A DNA stretch of 39,497 nucleotides from Thiocystis minor. Its GTDB lineage: Bacteria > Pseudomonadota > Gammaproteobacteria > Chromatiales > Chromatiaceae. Below the pieces are notes generated by a model that was given only the letters and a program-made list of their open reading frames with translations, made no database searches and was not told the origin of the DNA. Positions 7,933-17,408 of the stretch are shown piece by piece; the stretch's first letter is position 1, and every line of letters starts with the position of its first letter. The position numbers and the translations under genes are program-made. The stretch lies in the NCBI RefSeq assembly GCF_016653465.1, contig NZ_NHSQ01000039.1:1-39497 (forward strand). The letters are read 5' to 3'.

Positions 7933-9390
7933 ATTGGCCTCCGGCTGTTCGGGCAGAATCCAAGTGTCCTTGCTGCCCCCGCCCTGCGATGAATTGACCA
8001 CCAGCGAGCCCTTGCGCATGGCGACTCGGGTCAGGCCGCCCATAGTGACCTGCTGGCGGTCGGCGGACAGGATAAAGGGCCGCAGATCGACGTGGCGCGG
8101 TTCCAGTTTGCGGCCAATCACGGTTGGCACGGTGGAGAGCTTGAGCGCCGGTTGCGAGATATAATTGCGCGGATCCTTTTTGATCAGTTCAGCGAAGATC
8201 TCGCGCTCGGCCTTGGTCGAGGCCGGTCCCACCAGCATCCCATACCCGCCGGATTCGTTGGCCGGTTTCACCACCAGTTGCTCCATGTGTTCCAGGGTAT
8301 AGGCGAGCGCCTCCGGCTCCATGCAACGGTAGGTCGGGACGTTCGGGATGATGGCATCCTCGTCCAGGTAATAGCGGATGATCTCGGGCACGAAGGCATA
8401 GACCACCTTGTCGTCCGCGACCCCCGCCCCCGGCGCGTTGGCCAACGCCACATTCCCGGCCTTCCAGGCGCGCAGCAGGCCCGGCACGCCAAGGGTCGAG
8501 TCGGGGAGAAACGCCTCCGGATCCAGAAACAGATCGTCGATCCGCCGATAGACCACATCCACCCGCGCCGCGCCATCGACGTTGCGCATGTAGACGCAGT
8601 CGTCATCATCGACGAACAGATCGCGGCCCTCGACCAGTTCGCAACCCATCTGTTGGGCCAGATAGGCATGCTCGAAATAGGCTGAGTTGTAGATCCCCGG
8701 CGTCAGCACCACCACCGCCGGATAGTCCGCCGGACGCGGCGAGAGCGCGGCCAGGGTATCGAACAACTGGGACGGATAGTCGTCGACCGGCAGCGGCGCG
8801 TAGTGCTCGAACAGCTCCGGAAACACCCGCTTGGTGACCAAGCGGTTTTCCAGCATGTAGGAGACACCGGAGGGGACGCGCAGATTGTCTTCCAGCACAT
8901 AAAGAGTACCGTCCCCATCGCGCACGAGATCGGAGCCGCAGATATGCGCCCAAACCCCGAGCGGCGGGTCGACGCCGACGCACTGCGGCCGGAAATTCAC
9001 CGATTTGGCAAGTACCTCGGCCGGAAAGACGCCCTCCTTGATGATCTTCTGATCGTGATACAGATCGTCGATGAAAAGATTGAGCGCCCGCACCCGCTGG
9101 CGCAATCCCGCGTCGACCCGCTCCCATTCGGCCTGGGGAATGATGCGCGGGATGATATCGAAGGGCCAGGTCCGATCGATCGCCCCACCCTCCTCCGAAT
9201 AGACGGTGAAGGTGATGCCCATCTCCTTGATGGAAACGTTCGCGGCCTCCTGACGCGCGACCAGTTCTTCGGACCCCAACGATTCCAGATCCTTGAGCAG
9301 GCCAGCGAGCGCGGGGCGCCCCTGACCCGGCGCGGCCAGCAGTTCGTCGTAAAAATCCTCGCAGGGATAGGCGTTCCAATCGATACTCAT
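7930..9390 (-). CDS. Circularly permuted ATP-grasp protein (COG2308 family)
   Basis: A 486-residue protein of the circularly permuted ATP-grasp type. Visible family landmarks are an N-terminal domain (ITFTVYSEEGGAIDRTWPFD), LFIDDLYHDQKI, the segment LYVLEDNLRVPSGVSYML, and the late glycine-rich nucleotide loop VVKPANESGGYGMLVGP, with further conserved RNYISQPALKLSTVP and HVDLRPFIL. ATP-grasp enzymes couple ATP hydrolysis to formation of carboxylate-amine bonds; in this family a peptide or amide ligase role is predicted but unproven. ATG 9390 (MSIDWNAYPCEDFYDEL) matches the family start and has a purine-rich SD (GAGAGAG); the open frame to 9522 is discounted. The stop codon TAA is the first three bases of repeat copy A. 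Confidence 0.92.
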   Translation of the reverse strand: MSIDWNAYPCEDFYDELLAAPGQGRPALAGLLKDLESLGSEELVARQEAANVSIKEMGITFTVYSEEGGAIDRTWPFDIIPRIIPQAEWERVDAGLRQRVRALNLFIDDLYHDQKIIKEGVFPAEVLAKSVNFRPQCVGVDPPLGVWAHICGSDLVRDGDGTLYVLEDNLRVPSGVSYMLENRLVTKRVFPELFEHYAPLPVDDYPSQLFDTLAALSPRPADYPAVVVLTPGIYNSAYFEHAYLAQQMGCELVEGRDLFVDDDDCVYMRNVDGAARVDVVYRRIDDLFLDPEAFLPDSTLGVPGLLRAWKAGNVALANAPGAGVADDKVVYAFVPEIIRYYLDEDAIIPNVPTYRCMEPEALAYTLEHMEQLVVKPANESGGYGMLVGPASTKAEREIFAELIKKDPRNYISQPALKLSTVPTVIGRKLEPRHVDLRPFILSADRQQVTMGGLTRVAMRKGSLVVNSSQGGGSKDTWILPEQPEAN

Positions 9391-9573
9391 CGGGGGCTCT
9401 CTCAATGAACCGGATACGAACGATGGCAAGCGCCGGAAGGCGCCTCCGTTACAGGGACCGTCGGGGTTCGAGTATGCTGGACGCGAGGCGGTGAAGTCCA
9501 TCCCGGTTCGTGATCGGGGCACGAATGCGGGATAATGCCGTATCCACCAATTTCACTTCGATCCGCAACCATC

Positions 9574-10446
9574 ATGTCTCTGCTGAAACTCGGGATCCCC
9601 AAGGGTAGCCTGGAAGAGGCGACCATCGACCTCTTCGCCCAGGCCGGCTGGCGCATCACCGCGCATTCGCGCAACTATTTCCCCGACATCGACGATCCCG
9701 ACATCCGCTGCTCCTTGCTGCGCGCCCAGGAGATGGCGCGCTATGTCGAGCGCGGCACCCTGGATCTGGGATTGACCGGCCTGGACTGGATCCTGGAGGC
9801 CGAGGCGGACGTCGAGCAGATCTGCACCCTGACCTATTCCAAGGCGTCGAACCGTCCCAGCCGCTGGGTGCTGGTCGTCCCCGAACACTCCAAGATCCGC
9901 TCGGTCGCGGATCTGCAGGGCTGCAAGATCGCCACCGAGCTGGTCGGCTTCACCCGCCGGTATCTGGCCGAGCGTGGCATCGAGGCCGAGGTGGAATTCT
10001 CCTGGGGCGCCACCGAGGCCAAGGCGGTCGAGGGCCTAGTCGACGCCGTGGTCGAGATCACCGAGACCGGCAGCACCATCCGCGCGCACGGACTGCGGAT
10101 CGTCGAGGATCTGCTGGTCACCGACACCCGACTGATCGCCAACCGCGCGGCGATGCGGGATCCGGCGCGACGCGCGCGCATCGAACAGATCGCGCTGATG
10201 TTGCAGGCCGCGTTGACGGCCCGACACAAGGTCGCGCTCAAATGCAACGTGCCGGCAGAGCGTCTCGACGCCGTCGTCGCCCTGCTGCCGAGCCTGCATG
10301 CACCCACGGTCAGCCATCTCTACGACCGCCAATGGCTCGCGCTGGAGACCGTCGTCAACGCCGATCAGGTACGCGACCTCATCCCGCGACTCTGTGCCGC
10401 CGGAGCCGAGGGCATTCTGGAATACGAGATCAGAAAGATGGTCTAA
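9574..10446 (+). CDS. hisG: ATP phosphoribosyltransferase, long form
   Basis: HisG condenses ATP with PRPP, the first and feedback-regulated step of histidine biosynthesis. The 290-residue length and the C-terminal ACT-like regulatory segment (roughly residues 215-290, ending AAGAEGILEYEIRKM) identify the long form, which does not need HisZ. Catalytic-domain landmarks are LGIPKGSLEEAT, DIRCSLLRAQEMARYVERG, DLGLTGLDWI and the PRPP-binding stretch VDAVVEITETGSTI. ATG 9574 gives MSLLKLGIPKGSL, the usual N-terminus; an in-frame ATG at 9535 would add 13 residues without family support. No other his genes are adjacent, so it stands apart from any his operon. Confidence 0.95.
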   Translation: MSLLKLGIPKGSLEEATIDLFAQAGWRITAHSRNYFPDIDDPDIRCSLLRAQEMARYVERGTLDLGLTGLDWILEAEADVEQICTLTYSKASNRPSRWVLVVPEHSKIRSVADLQGCKIATELVGFTRRYLAERGIEAEVEFSWGATEAKAVEGLVDAVVEITETGSTIRAHGLRIVEDLLVTDTRLIANRAAMRDPARRARIEQIALMLQAALTARHKVALKCNVPAERLDAVVALLPSLHAPTVSHLYDRQWLALETVVNADQVRDLIPRLCAAGAEGILEYEIRKMV

Positions 10447-10519
10447 ATCCCTGGAGCGATCGACCCACCCGATACGGCGCACTTAGGCCAGTCTCCGTCA
10501 CGACCGGAAGCGAAGACCG

Positions 10520-11209
10520 ATGCAGATTGACGACATCTTGACCATGCTCGCCCGCCCGCCGCTGGTGTGGATCGCCGATTCCAGCGGGCTCCTGCTTCTG
10601 ATCGGCTACCAGTTCTATCTGATGAGCGTCTTTCGCGTGGAACCCGAGCGCACCCACCGTGGCCGTTCCAACCGCCTCCGCCGCGCCTGGGTCGAAACCA
10701 TGCGCGACAGCGCCAACGGCATTCTGGCCATCCAGACCCTGCGCAACTGGGTGATGTCCGCCACGCTGTTCGCATCCACCTCCATCGTGATCGGACTAGG
10801 GGTGATGGGCGTGGCGTTTAACGGCGTCGATCTTGCCGATCTGTCCCAGGCGCTTAGTCTGGCGCCGAGCAGCGCGAATCTGGTCCGGCTCAAGCTGTTG
10901 CTGATCGCCGCCATCTTTTTCGGCAGCTTTCTGCACTTCGCCCTCGCGTTGCGCTATTACAATCACACCGGTTTCCTGATCAACCTGCCGTCCACGTACT
11001 TCACCGGATCTGGTCTGGCGTCGACCGCCGACACCCTCAACCGCGCCAGCGGACATTACAACCGGGGCACCCGAGGTTTTCTGCTCGCGACCCCGTTCCT
11101 GTTCTGGTTGATCGGACCCGATTGGTTCCTGGGCGGGGTATTGCTCTCGTTGAGCCTGCTCTATCGCTTCGATTTCCGCGCCGACGATTCGCCAACCCCG
11201 GACGATTGA
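10520..11209 (+). CDS. DUF599 family membrane protein
   Basis: A 229-residue integral membrane protein of the DUF599 family, function unknown. It shows the conserved segment WVETMRDSANGILAIQTLRN followed by membrane helices near residues 18-35, 75-100, 115-145 and 190-215, plus the family-typical YYNHTGFLINLP. It follows hisG by 73 bp on the same strand, but I see no functional connection. Confidence 0.85.
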   Translation: MQIDDILTMLARPPLVWIADSSGLLLLIGYQFYLMSVFRVEPERTHRGRSNRLRRAWVETMRDSANGILAIQTLRNWVMSATLFASTSIVIGLGVMGVAFNGVDLADLSQALSLAPSSANLVRLKLLLIAAIFFGSFLHFALALRYYNHTGFLINLPSTYFTGSGLASTADTLNRASGHYNRGTRGFLLATPFLFWLIGPDWFLGGVLLSLSLLYRFDFRADDSPTPDD

Positions 11210-11412
11210 GCCTGTCCCCGGTCGAATCGGAATCCGCCCGACGCCCTTCGACTTCGCTGCTCAAGTTCCGAGACAGAGACCGGAGCCTTGTCGTTGTCGT
11301 GATCGTGGTCTCGACATGGCGAATCATCGACAACAACAACGACAACGACCTGAGACGGTCTTGGGACTTTCGCACAGTTGCACTAGCGCAGGCTTGACCG
11401 ATTCGAGGAGCC

Positions 11413-12666
11413 TCAGACGCTGTCGCGCCGAGTCCACGCGGCGACCGCCCGCACCAGAGGCCCGAGCGTGAGACCTTGCACCAGGACGGAGAAGACCACG
11501 ACGCTATAGGTCACGGTCAAGAGGATGTCGGCGACCGGCCCTTTCGGCAACGACAGCACCAACGCCACCGAGATACCGCCGCGCAACCCGCCCCAGGTCA
11601 GAATCGGCACGACTCCAGGCTCGAAGCTGCGGGAGCGGCGCATCAGATGAATCGGCACGCCGACGCTGACAAAACGGACGACGAGTACCAGCGGGATCGC
11701 CAGCAGACCCGCCAGGACCAGGTCGCCGGTCACCTCGATCACCAGTACCTCCAGGCCGATCAGGACGAAGAGGACGGCGTTCAACACCTCGTCAACCAGT
11801 TCCCAGAAGTCGTCCAACCGATGCCGGGTCGCCTCGGTCACGGCAGTGGCGCGCCCATGGTTGCCGATGATGAGGCCCGCGATCACGATGGCGATGGGGG
11901 CCGAGACATGCGCGTGCGCGGCGATCGCGTATCCGCTCATGGCCAACGCCAGGGTGACCATGATCTCGACTTGATAGTTTTCCGTGTGCCGGATCATCTG
12001 AAGCGCGACCCAGCCGAGCACGACCCCGAACAGGAGCCCACCGAGGATCTCCTTGATTAGCAGGAACAGAGTCTCGCCAAGGGCCAGCGTCGTTTCGCCA
12101 GTGGCAAGGGTCAGCAGTGCCATGAACAACACCACCGCGACCCCGTCGTTGAACAGCGATTCTCCGGTGATCTTCATCTCCAACGACTTCGGGGCCTTGG
12201 CGCTCTTGAGGATACCGAGCACGGCGACGGGATCGGTGGGCGAGATCAGGGCGCCGAAGACCAGACAGTAGAGGAAGGGCACCGGGATCCCGAGGGCCAG
12301 GAACAGCAGATAGCTTCCGATGCCGATCAACAGGGTGGCGCCGACGACACTGGCGGAGGCCAGCGTGATGACGGCCCATTTCTGTCGGGCGAGTTCGCTC
12401 AGATCCACATGCAGCGCACCCGCGAACAGCAGGAATCCGAGCATTCCATGGAGAAACGCCTCGGTCAGGTCGATGCTTTCCAGCATGTGCGCGACCTGCC
12501 CCTCCAACCCCGGCGCGAAGGGCAGCGGCAACTGGAGCAGCAGCGAAAACACCAGGGCGACGAGCATCAGGCCGATCGCGTTCGGGAGTTTCAGGAAGCG
12601 GTCGTTCAGCCAACTGAAGAGGGCGGAGAGCCCGATCAGCAGGGCTAGGATGTCGAACAGGCGCAT
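11413..12666 (-). CDS. NhaP-type Na+/H+ (cation/proton) antiporter, CPA1 family
   Basis: A 417-residue protein with about 12 hydrophobic segments exchanging Na+ or K+ for H+ across the inner membrane. CPA1 landmarks are visible: the unwound-helix motif ISPTDPVAVLGILK and the ion-binding ESLFNDGVAVVLF with its paired Asn-Asp, then LIGLEVLVIE and a conserved RGGISVALVLSLP near the C-terminus. The short tail has no RCK or cNMP regulatory domain. ATG 12666 (MRLFDILALLIGLSAL) has AAGGA about 10 bases upstream; the longer open frame to 12792 adds no conserved sequence. It is convergent with the DUF599 gene. Confidence 0.92.
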   Translation of the reverse strand: MRLFDILALLIGLSALFSWLNDRFLKLPNAIGLMLVALVFSLLLQLPLPFAPGLEGQVAHMLESIDLTEAFLHGMLGFLLFAGALHVDLSELARQKWAVITLASASVVGATLLIGIGSYLLFLALGIPVPFLYCLVFGALISPTDPVAVLGILKSAKAPKSLEMKITGESLFNDGVAVVLFMALLTLATGETTLALGETLFLLIKEILGGLLFGVVLGWVALQMIRHTENYQVEIMVTLALAMSGYAIAAHAHVSAPIAIVIAGLIIGNHGRATAVTEATRHRLDDFWELVDEVLNAVLFVLIGLEVLVIEVTGDLVLAGLLAIPLVLVVRFVSVGVPIHLMRRSRSFEPGVVPILTWGGLRGGISVALVLSLPKGPVADILLTVTYSVVVFSVLVQGLTLGPLVRAVAAWTRRDSV

Positions 12667-12795
12667 GTTATGGAATCCTTGAGGTTGAGGGGCGCTCGGT
12701 TGGCATACATCAGATATCCTTATCTTGTGTACTGTCAAGAGATCCTGATCATTGCCCACGGCGGTTCCAGCGTCGGTGGCATGTTCCGTCAACCC

Positions 12796-14703
12796 TCAAA
12801 TCCTGAACCGCCCCACCACGTCCTGCAGCTCGACCGCCAGACGGGCCAGCGCGTCGCTGGCCTGTGCGATATGCGCGGAACCGGTGGCGGTCTGATCGAC
12901 AGTCCTGGAAATGACGTGGATGTTGCGGTTAATTTCCTCCGCGACGGCCGTCTGCTCCTCGGCCGCGCTGGCGATCTGGGTGTTCAGATCGTTGACCGAG
13001 GCGATCGCGCCACCGATCGTCTTGAAGGATTCGCTGGCCTGACGCGCCTGATCGACGCTCGCGCGCGCCTGGGTCTGACTGCGATCGATCGCGGCCACGG
13101 CGCTCCCCGAGCCGGTCTGCACGCGCTCGATCTTCTGGGTGATGTCCTCGGTCGAGGCGCGGGTGCGGCTGGCCAGGGTGCGGACCTCGTTGGCCACGAC
13201 CGCGAAACCGCGTCCCTGCTCGCCCGCGCGCGCCGCTTCGATGGCCGCGTTCAGCGCCAGCAGGTTGGTCTGCTCGGCCACGCCCCGAATGACCTCCAGC
13301 ACCGCGCCAATCTCCTTGCTGTCCTCGGACAGGCGCGCCACTACCGCGCCCGCCTGCTCGACCTCCGCCGCCAGACCCTCGATGGCGGTGACGGCCTGCT
13401 GCGCGATCCGATCGCCGGCGTCGGCCTCGCGCTGTGTGTCCCGGACCATGCGGGCGGCCTCCGCCGTATGCCGGGCGACTTCCTCCACCGTGGCGGTCAT
13501 CTCATTGATGGCGGTCGCGATCTGATCGGTTTCGGATTGTTCCTGCAGAACCTGACGACTCGTCTCGGCACTGCTCAGCGCAAGCTGCTCGGCGGCGGCG
13601 GCCATCTGGGACGCGGCACCGGTGGACTGCCTGACCAGTTCATGGATCCTGTCCACGAAGCCGTTGAAAGCGCGTGCCAGCTCTGCCAGCTCGTTGCGTC
13701 CAATCGCGTCAAGCCGGCGTGTCAGATCGCCATCGCCCTCGGCGATCGCGTGCAGACGCTCGACCGTAGCGCGAATCGGCCCGGTAATGCTACGCGCGGT
13801 GAACCAGGCGAGCGCCAGCCCAATCAGCAGCAGCACGCCGCCGGCCATGAGGATCGAAACGAGGGCGGTGCGATAGGCCGCGACCGCGTCGCCGCGATCG
13901 ATCAGCAGCTCCAGCACCCCGACCGGATGACCCGAGAAATCGTTGATGACACGTCCATAGGCCACCGCGGGAACGCCCTGAACGTCCAGATGCCGGGTCA
14001 GAATCTCGCCGTTCAAGCCACGCTTGAGCGCTTCCGGGCTGAACACGGTGCCACCCTCGATGGTCCCGGCAAAGGTCTTGAAACCGTCTCCGTCCGGGAG
14101 TTGCAGCGCGGCATCGACGTTGAAGTCTTCCTTGAAGGACGTAAAAAAGGTCTGATCGAAGGACAGACCGAACTCGACCACACCCACCGGCTGGCCCTGC
14201 CAGGAGACCGGTTCGACCCCGCGCACCCCCAACCCGGCCACGCCGTTTTCGAGACCCCGCACCGGCTGACGAGTGCGATTCGCCTCGATAATCGTCTGAC
14301 GGATCGCGGACAAATCGTCGCCGAAACGTTCCAGCATGTGCACGCGCAGAAAGGAGGTGGCGGGAGCGGTGAGGAATTGAAACTGACGTACCCCCTGGCG
14401 TTCCTTCATGTAGGTAAAGATCGGGTGCGTCAGTTCGGTCAGGCGCGCGCGATCCCCCTCGGCGAACGCCTTCTGGATCTCGGGAATCTGGGCCATGGCC
14501 GCGCTCAAGGCTTGGGCGCGTTCGCCCTGCTCCGCGATGGCGTTGTTCAGGGCGAAAAAGAGGTCATCGAGATGACGACGCTCGGCGTGATCGGACATCG
14601 CGCTCAATTGCGACAGAACCAGCGGCAGCGTGATTCCGATGGTCAAGGCGAGAAGGAGGGCAAACCCAATGAGAACGCGCCAGCCGATACGGAGATTCTT
14701 CAT
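12796..14703 (-). CDS. Methyl-accepting chemotaxis protein with double-Cache sensor
   Basis: A 635-residue transmembrane chemoreceptor. TM1 is at about residues 8-31 and TM2 at about 279-301. The periplasmic part between them contains a Cache-type sensor ([20 protein letters not shown], then a second lobe with [16 protein letters not shown]), resembling the dCache_3 class. A HAMP linker follows (about 302-355), then the long signalling coiled coil with the invariant hairpin tip ([20 protein letters not shown], about 476-495) that contacts CheA and CheW. The ligand cannot be read from the sequence. No che genes are nearby, and no clear sigma-28 promoter is present upstream. Confidence 0.95.
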   Translation of the reverse strand: MKNLRIGWRVLIGFALLLALTIGITLPLVLSQLSAMSDHAERRHLDDLFFALNNAIAEQGERAQALSAAMAQIPEIQKAFAEGDRARLTELTHPIFTYMKERQGVRQFQFLTAPATSFLRVHMLERFGDDLSAIRQTIIEANRTRQPVRGLENGVAGLGVRGVEPVSWQGQPVGVVEFGLSFDQTFFTSFKEDFNVDAALQLPDGDGFKTFAGTIEGGTVFSPEALKRGLNGEILTRHLDVQGVPAVAYGRVINDFSGHPVGVLELLIDRGDAVAAYRTALVSILMAGGVLLLIGLALAWFTARSITGPIRATVERLHAIAEGDGDLTRRLDAIGRNELAELARAFNGFVDRIHELVRQSTGAASQMAAAAEQLALSSAETSRQVLQEQSETDQIATAINEMTATVEEVARHTAEAARMVRDTQREADAGDRIAQQAVTAIEGLAAEVEQAGAVVARLSEDSKEIGAVLEVIRGVAEQTNLLALNAAIEAARAGEQGRGFAVVANEVRTLASRTRASTEDITQKIERVQTGSGSAVAAIDRSQTQARASVDQARQASESFKTIGGAIASVNDLNTQIASAAEEQTAVAEEINRNIHVISRTVDQTATGSAHIAQASDALARLAVELQDVVGRFRI

Positions 14704-15083
14704 AAAACGACATCCGTTGTTGAAAGCACAAATGAACTGACGGTTTCTTGGTGCCCAGGTGAGGACTCCCTTTTTTTTCGTGGTTGATGCTAACGTCCAT
14801 GCCTCCTCACGGCAACAAGCCGGAAGGATGTTTGCCTTGTCCGGAAGACTTTTCTACGTGCTCTTCGTCGCAGAAACAGGGTCGCTCCAACGCCCGACGG
14901 AACCTGTCGAGCATGCTCCCGTCAGCCCGCGAGCAGCCGTTGCGAGTCCGTATTTATACGGATAGCCGATCCTGTCCCGCAAGCTACACTCAATTTCGCA
15001 TAAAGAATAAAGTAAGAAAATTCCGTAGTAGTGATCGACGAGTGGCATATCGGCTTCAGCTTGCTTGGCAAGGGAGGGTGGTC
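14704..15083. other. Divergent intergenic region between chemoreceptor and hydrogenase operon
   Basis: This 380-bp region separates two divergent transcription units and must hold both promoters. The hydrogenase frame stays open through it on the plus strand, but composition and lack of conserved sequence argue against coding. A small palindrome CCGTATTTATACGG (about 14949-14962) and an AT-rich stretch (14997-15025) are the only notable features. AGGGAGG at about 15071-15077 is the ribosome-binding site of the hydrogenase small subunit. I cannot assign -35/-10 boxes with confidence. Confidence 0.4.
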
Positions 15084-16055
15084 ATGTCAGTGCTTGATCC
15101 GTTCGAGACCCGTCTCAGTCGACGAGGCTTCCTGAAGTGGTGCGGTTACCTCGCGTCGAGCCTGGCGCTCCCCGCCTCCTTGATTCCCCAGATTGCGGCG
15201 GGGCTTGAACGCACCCCGCGCCTTCCAGTCATCTGGCTGTCGTTTCAATCCTGTAGCGGCTGTGCCGAATCACTCACACGCTCAGCGACCCCCACGCTGG
15301 AATCGCTGATCCTCGACTTCGTCTCGCTCGATTTCCACCCTCTCTTGCAGGCATCCGCAGGGACTGCGGCGGAACGGTCTTGCCAGGCTTCGATAAAATC
15401 CAACTTCGGGCGCTATCTGCTCATCGTCGAAGGCGCGATTCCTATCCATGCCCACGGCGCTTATGCGACCTGCGCCGGACAGAGCGGCCTGAAACAGCTC
15501 GCGGAAGCGACCGAGGGGGCCGCGGCGATCATCGCGGTCGGGAGTTGCGCCGCCTTTGGCGGGATACCCCAAGCGCATCCGAATCCGACCGGCGCTCACA
15601 GCGTTCATGAGCTGATGGTGGCCGGACGCATCCCGCAACGGCCCCTGGTGAACCTGCCTGGCTGTCCGCCCCTTCCGATCGCGATGGCGGCGACGCTCGC
15701 CCATATCGTGGTCTTTGGCGCCTTCCCGCGACTGGATGCGCGCAAGCGTCCAGTCGTCTTCTACGGTCAGACCATCCATGACCACTGCTCACGACTCTCC
15801 TGCTTCCAGCAGGGCCTGTTCGCCGAGCGTTTCGACGATCTCGGTGCCCGCAACGGCTGGTGTCTGTTCAAGCTTGGCTGCAAGGGTCCGGCGACCCACA
15901 ACGCCTGCTCACTGCATAAATGGAACGACGGCCTGAGCTTTCCCGTCGAGAGCGGTCATCCCTGCCTGGGCTGTAGCGAGCCGGGCGCGTGGGATCGCGA
16001 TGGGCTCTACCATCCAATCAAGGTGAATCTCGCCATGCACAACCGCTCCCCGTAA
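15084..16055 (+). CDS. [NiFe]-hydrogenase small subunit, Tat-exported
   Basis: The Fe-S electron-transfer subunit of a periplasmic group 1 uptake hydrogenase (323 aa). The twin-arginine signal SRRGFLK (residues 12-18) is followed by a hydrophobic stretch. Proximal-cluster cysteines appear as CSGCAE, GSCAAFGG and PGCPPLP; the distal and medial clusters use HDHCSRLSCF, GWCLFKLGCKGP, NACSLHKWN and HPCLGCSEP. Unlike many group 1 small subunits there is no C-terminal membrane anchor, so the enzyme may be soluble in the periplasm or held by its cytochrome partner. ATG 15084 is supported by AGGGAGG. It is followed 75 bp later by an octahaem cytochrome and then the large subunit. Confidence 0.95.
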   Translation: MSVLDPFETRLSRRGFLKWCGYLASSLALPASLIPQIAAGLERTPRLPVIWLSFQSCSGCAESLTRSATPTLESLILDFVSLDFHPLLQASAGTAAERSCQASIKSNFGRYLLIVEGAIPIHAHGAYATCAGQSGLKQLAEATEGAAAIIAVGSCAAFGGIPQAHPNPTGAHSVHELMVAGRIPQRPLVNLPGCPPLPIAMAATLAHIVVFGAFPRLDARKRPVVFYGQTIHDHCSRLSCFQQGLFAERFDDLGARNGWCLFKLGCKGPATHNACSLHKWNDGLSFPVESGHPCLGCSEPGAWDRDGLYHPIKVNLAMHNRSP

Positions 16056-16130
16056 GGACGTCATCCTCTCGGAGAGCCATCCGAACCATCCGATGTTCGA
16101 TTGATGACCAAGCTCAAGCGGAGGATTGCG

Positions 16131-17408
16131 ATGAACGTCTTGCGGTGTCTTGTCCTGATCGCCCCTCTCCTGTACCAGGGAGTCGCCTGGGGTGGAACCA
16201 ATATCACCTATGTTCCGCTGCCGACCTCGCATCACTTCGAGCGGACGGGAAAAGGTCTCTTCTACCATAAGGAATACGGTGGTCTGGAACTCCTGACCAA
16301 TATCCCGTTCGGGGAGCTGCAATGCAAAAACTGTCATCACAAATCGGGGAAGCTGCCGACCGGGAAGCCGATCCCCTATGCCTACGTCTCAAGCTGCGAG
16401 GACTGCCACAACTTCTACGAGGAGCCGAGCGTCAAGTCACCCGAGGTCTGCCTCGAATGCCACACCCGACAGGCCGCGGAGATGGCCTTTTTCGACAAGC
16501 TCCCAGAGCCCAAGAACCTGGAGTGGCAGGACGTCCATTTCCGCAACGACATGACCTGCATCTCCTGTCACACCGGCGATCAGATGCATGACAGCGCCGG
16601 GAAGCAGCGCTCGATGCTGGATCCGCGCGGCACCGATGCCCGGTGCGAGGATTGCCATCAACCGCAGAAACTCAGCCTGACGAACCACGCCCTGCACGGC
16701 GAGCGGGTCGCCTGCGTGACCTGTCACATCAAATCGGTGTTCACCTGCAACAACTGTCATTTCGAGACCGAGCTGGCGGTGCAGGGGAAGATTAAGCGCG
16801 CCACGGGTCAGGAGCGCGATTTCATCATGCTCGTCAATCGGCGCGGCTATGGGCCGCGGGGCAATGATCAGGTGCATCCGGCCAGCTACCAGTCGGTCGT
16901 CTACAACGGCCGGACCTTCTACACCATCGCGCCCTTCTTCTCGCACACGGTGACCGAGAAGGCCCACCAATGCGAATACTGCCATGACAGCCAGGCACTG
17001 AAGGAATACGACAAGACCGGCAAGATCACGGTCACCAAGTGGGACGCGGGCAAGAAGAAGCCCGTCGTCACCGCGGGCATGATCCCGATTCCACCCGACT
17101 GGCAGCGGGCATTGCAGTTCGACTTCGCCAACTTCACCGGTGACGTCACCCAGCCGGGTCAGATGGACAAGTGGATCTTCCTCAAGCAGGGCGCCGATCT
17201 GATGCAGATGGTCGCCGATTTCGCCTATCCCCTGACGGAGGATCAACTGGCCAAGTTCCGGGTGCCGGTCGATGATCTGCCGATCGCGAAAAAGAAGGCA
17301 CTGATGCGCATGGGGATCCGCTTGCCGGACGAAGCGGAGAATCTTCCCGCCGAGGGCCAGTCGGAGACACCGCGGACCTCACCACCGAAGGCGCTGCATC
17401 ATGACTGA
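16131..17408 (+). CDS. Periplasmic octahaem c-type cytochrome of the hydrogenase operon
   Basis: A 425-residue multihaem cytochrome with eight CxxCH haem-binding motifs, starting at residues 65, 89, 107, 143, 172, 195, 206 and 281, and many extra histidines available as distal ligands. The N-terminus (MNVLRCLVLIAPLL...) is a Sec signal peptide. GGAGG placed 7 bases before ATG 16131 decides the start over in-frame ATGs at 16101 and 16104. Its position between hydrogenase small and large subunit genes, with an 8-bp overlap into the latter, indicates it is the electron acceptor that takes H2-derived electrons onward. The C-terminal ~140 residues carry no haem motif and have no recognised fold. 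Confidence 0.93.
   Translation: MNVLRCLVLIAPLLYQGVAWGGTNITYVPLPTSHHFERTGKGLFYHKEYGGLELLTNIPFGELQCKNCHHKSGKLPTGKPIPYAYVSSCEDCHNFYEEPSVKSPEVCLECHTRQAAEMAFFDKLPEPKNLEWQDVHFRNDMTCISCHTGDQMHDSAGKQRSMLDPRGTDARCEDCHQPQKLSLTNHALHGERVACVTCHIKSVFTCNNCHFETELAVQGKIKRATGQERDFIMLVNRRGYGPRGNDQVHPASYQSVVYNGRTFYTIAPFFSHTVTEKAHQCEYCHDSQALKEYDKTGKITVTKWDAGKKKPVVTAGMIPIPPDWQRALQFDFANFTGDVTQPGQMDKWIFLKQGADLMQMVADFAYPLTEDQLAKFRVPVDDLPIAKKKALMRMGIRLPDEAENLPAEGQSETPRTSPPKALHHD

Noticed and set aside
11290-11349. Inverted repeat GTCGTTGTCGT/ACGACAACGAC between the DUF599 and antiporter genes
   Set aside because: It is an 11-bp match around a 38-base loop made of simple GTC/GAC-like repeats, with no T run; a terminator is possible but not supported.
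12670-14787. A 705-codon plus-strand open frame opposite the chemoreceptor and antiporter genes
   Set aside because: It is antisense to two clear protein families, has low-complexity Arg/Gly/Leu/Gln-rich sequence and no family motifs; it arises because GC-rich genes lack stops on the opposite strand.
14784-15083. A 100-residue N-terminal extension of the hydrogenase small subunit
   Set aside because: The frame is open, but the Tat signal begins after ATG 15084, which has a strong AGGGAGG, and the upstream sequence is not conserved.
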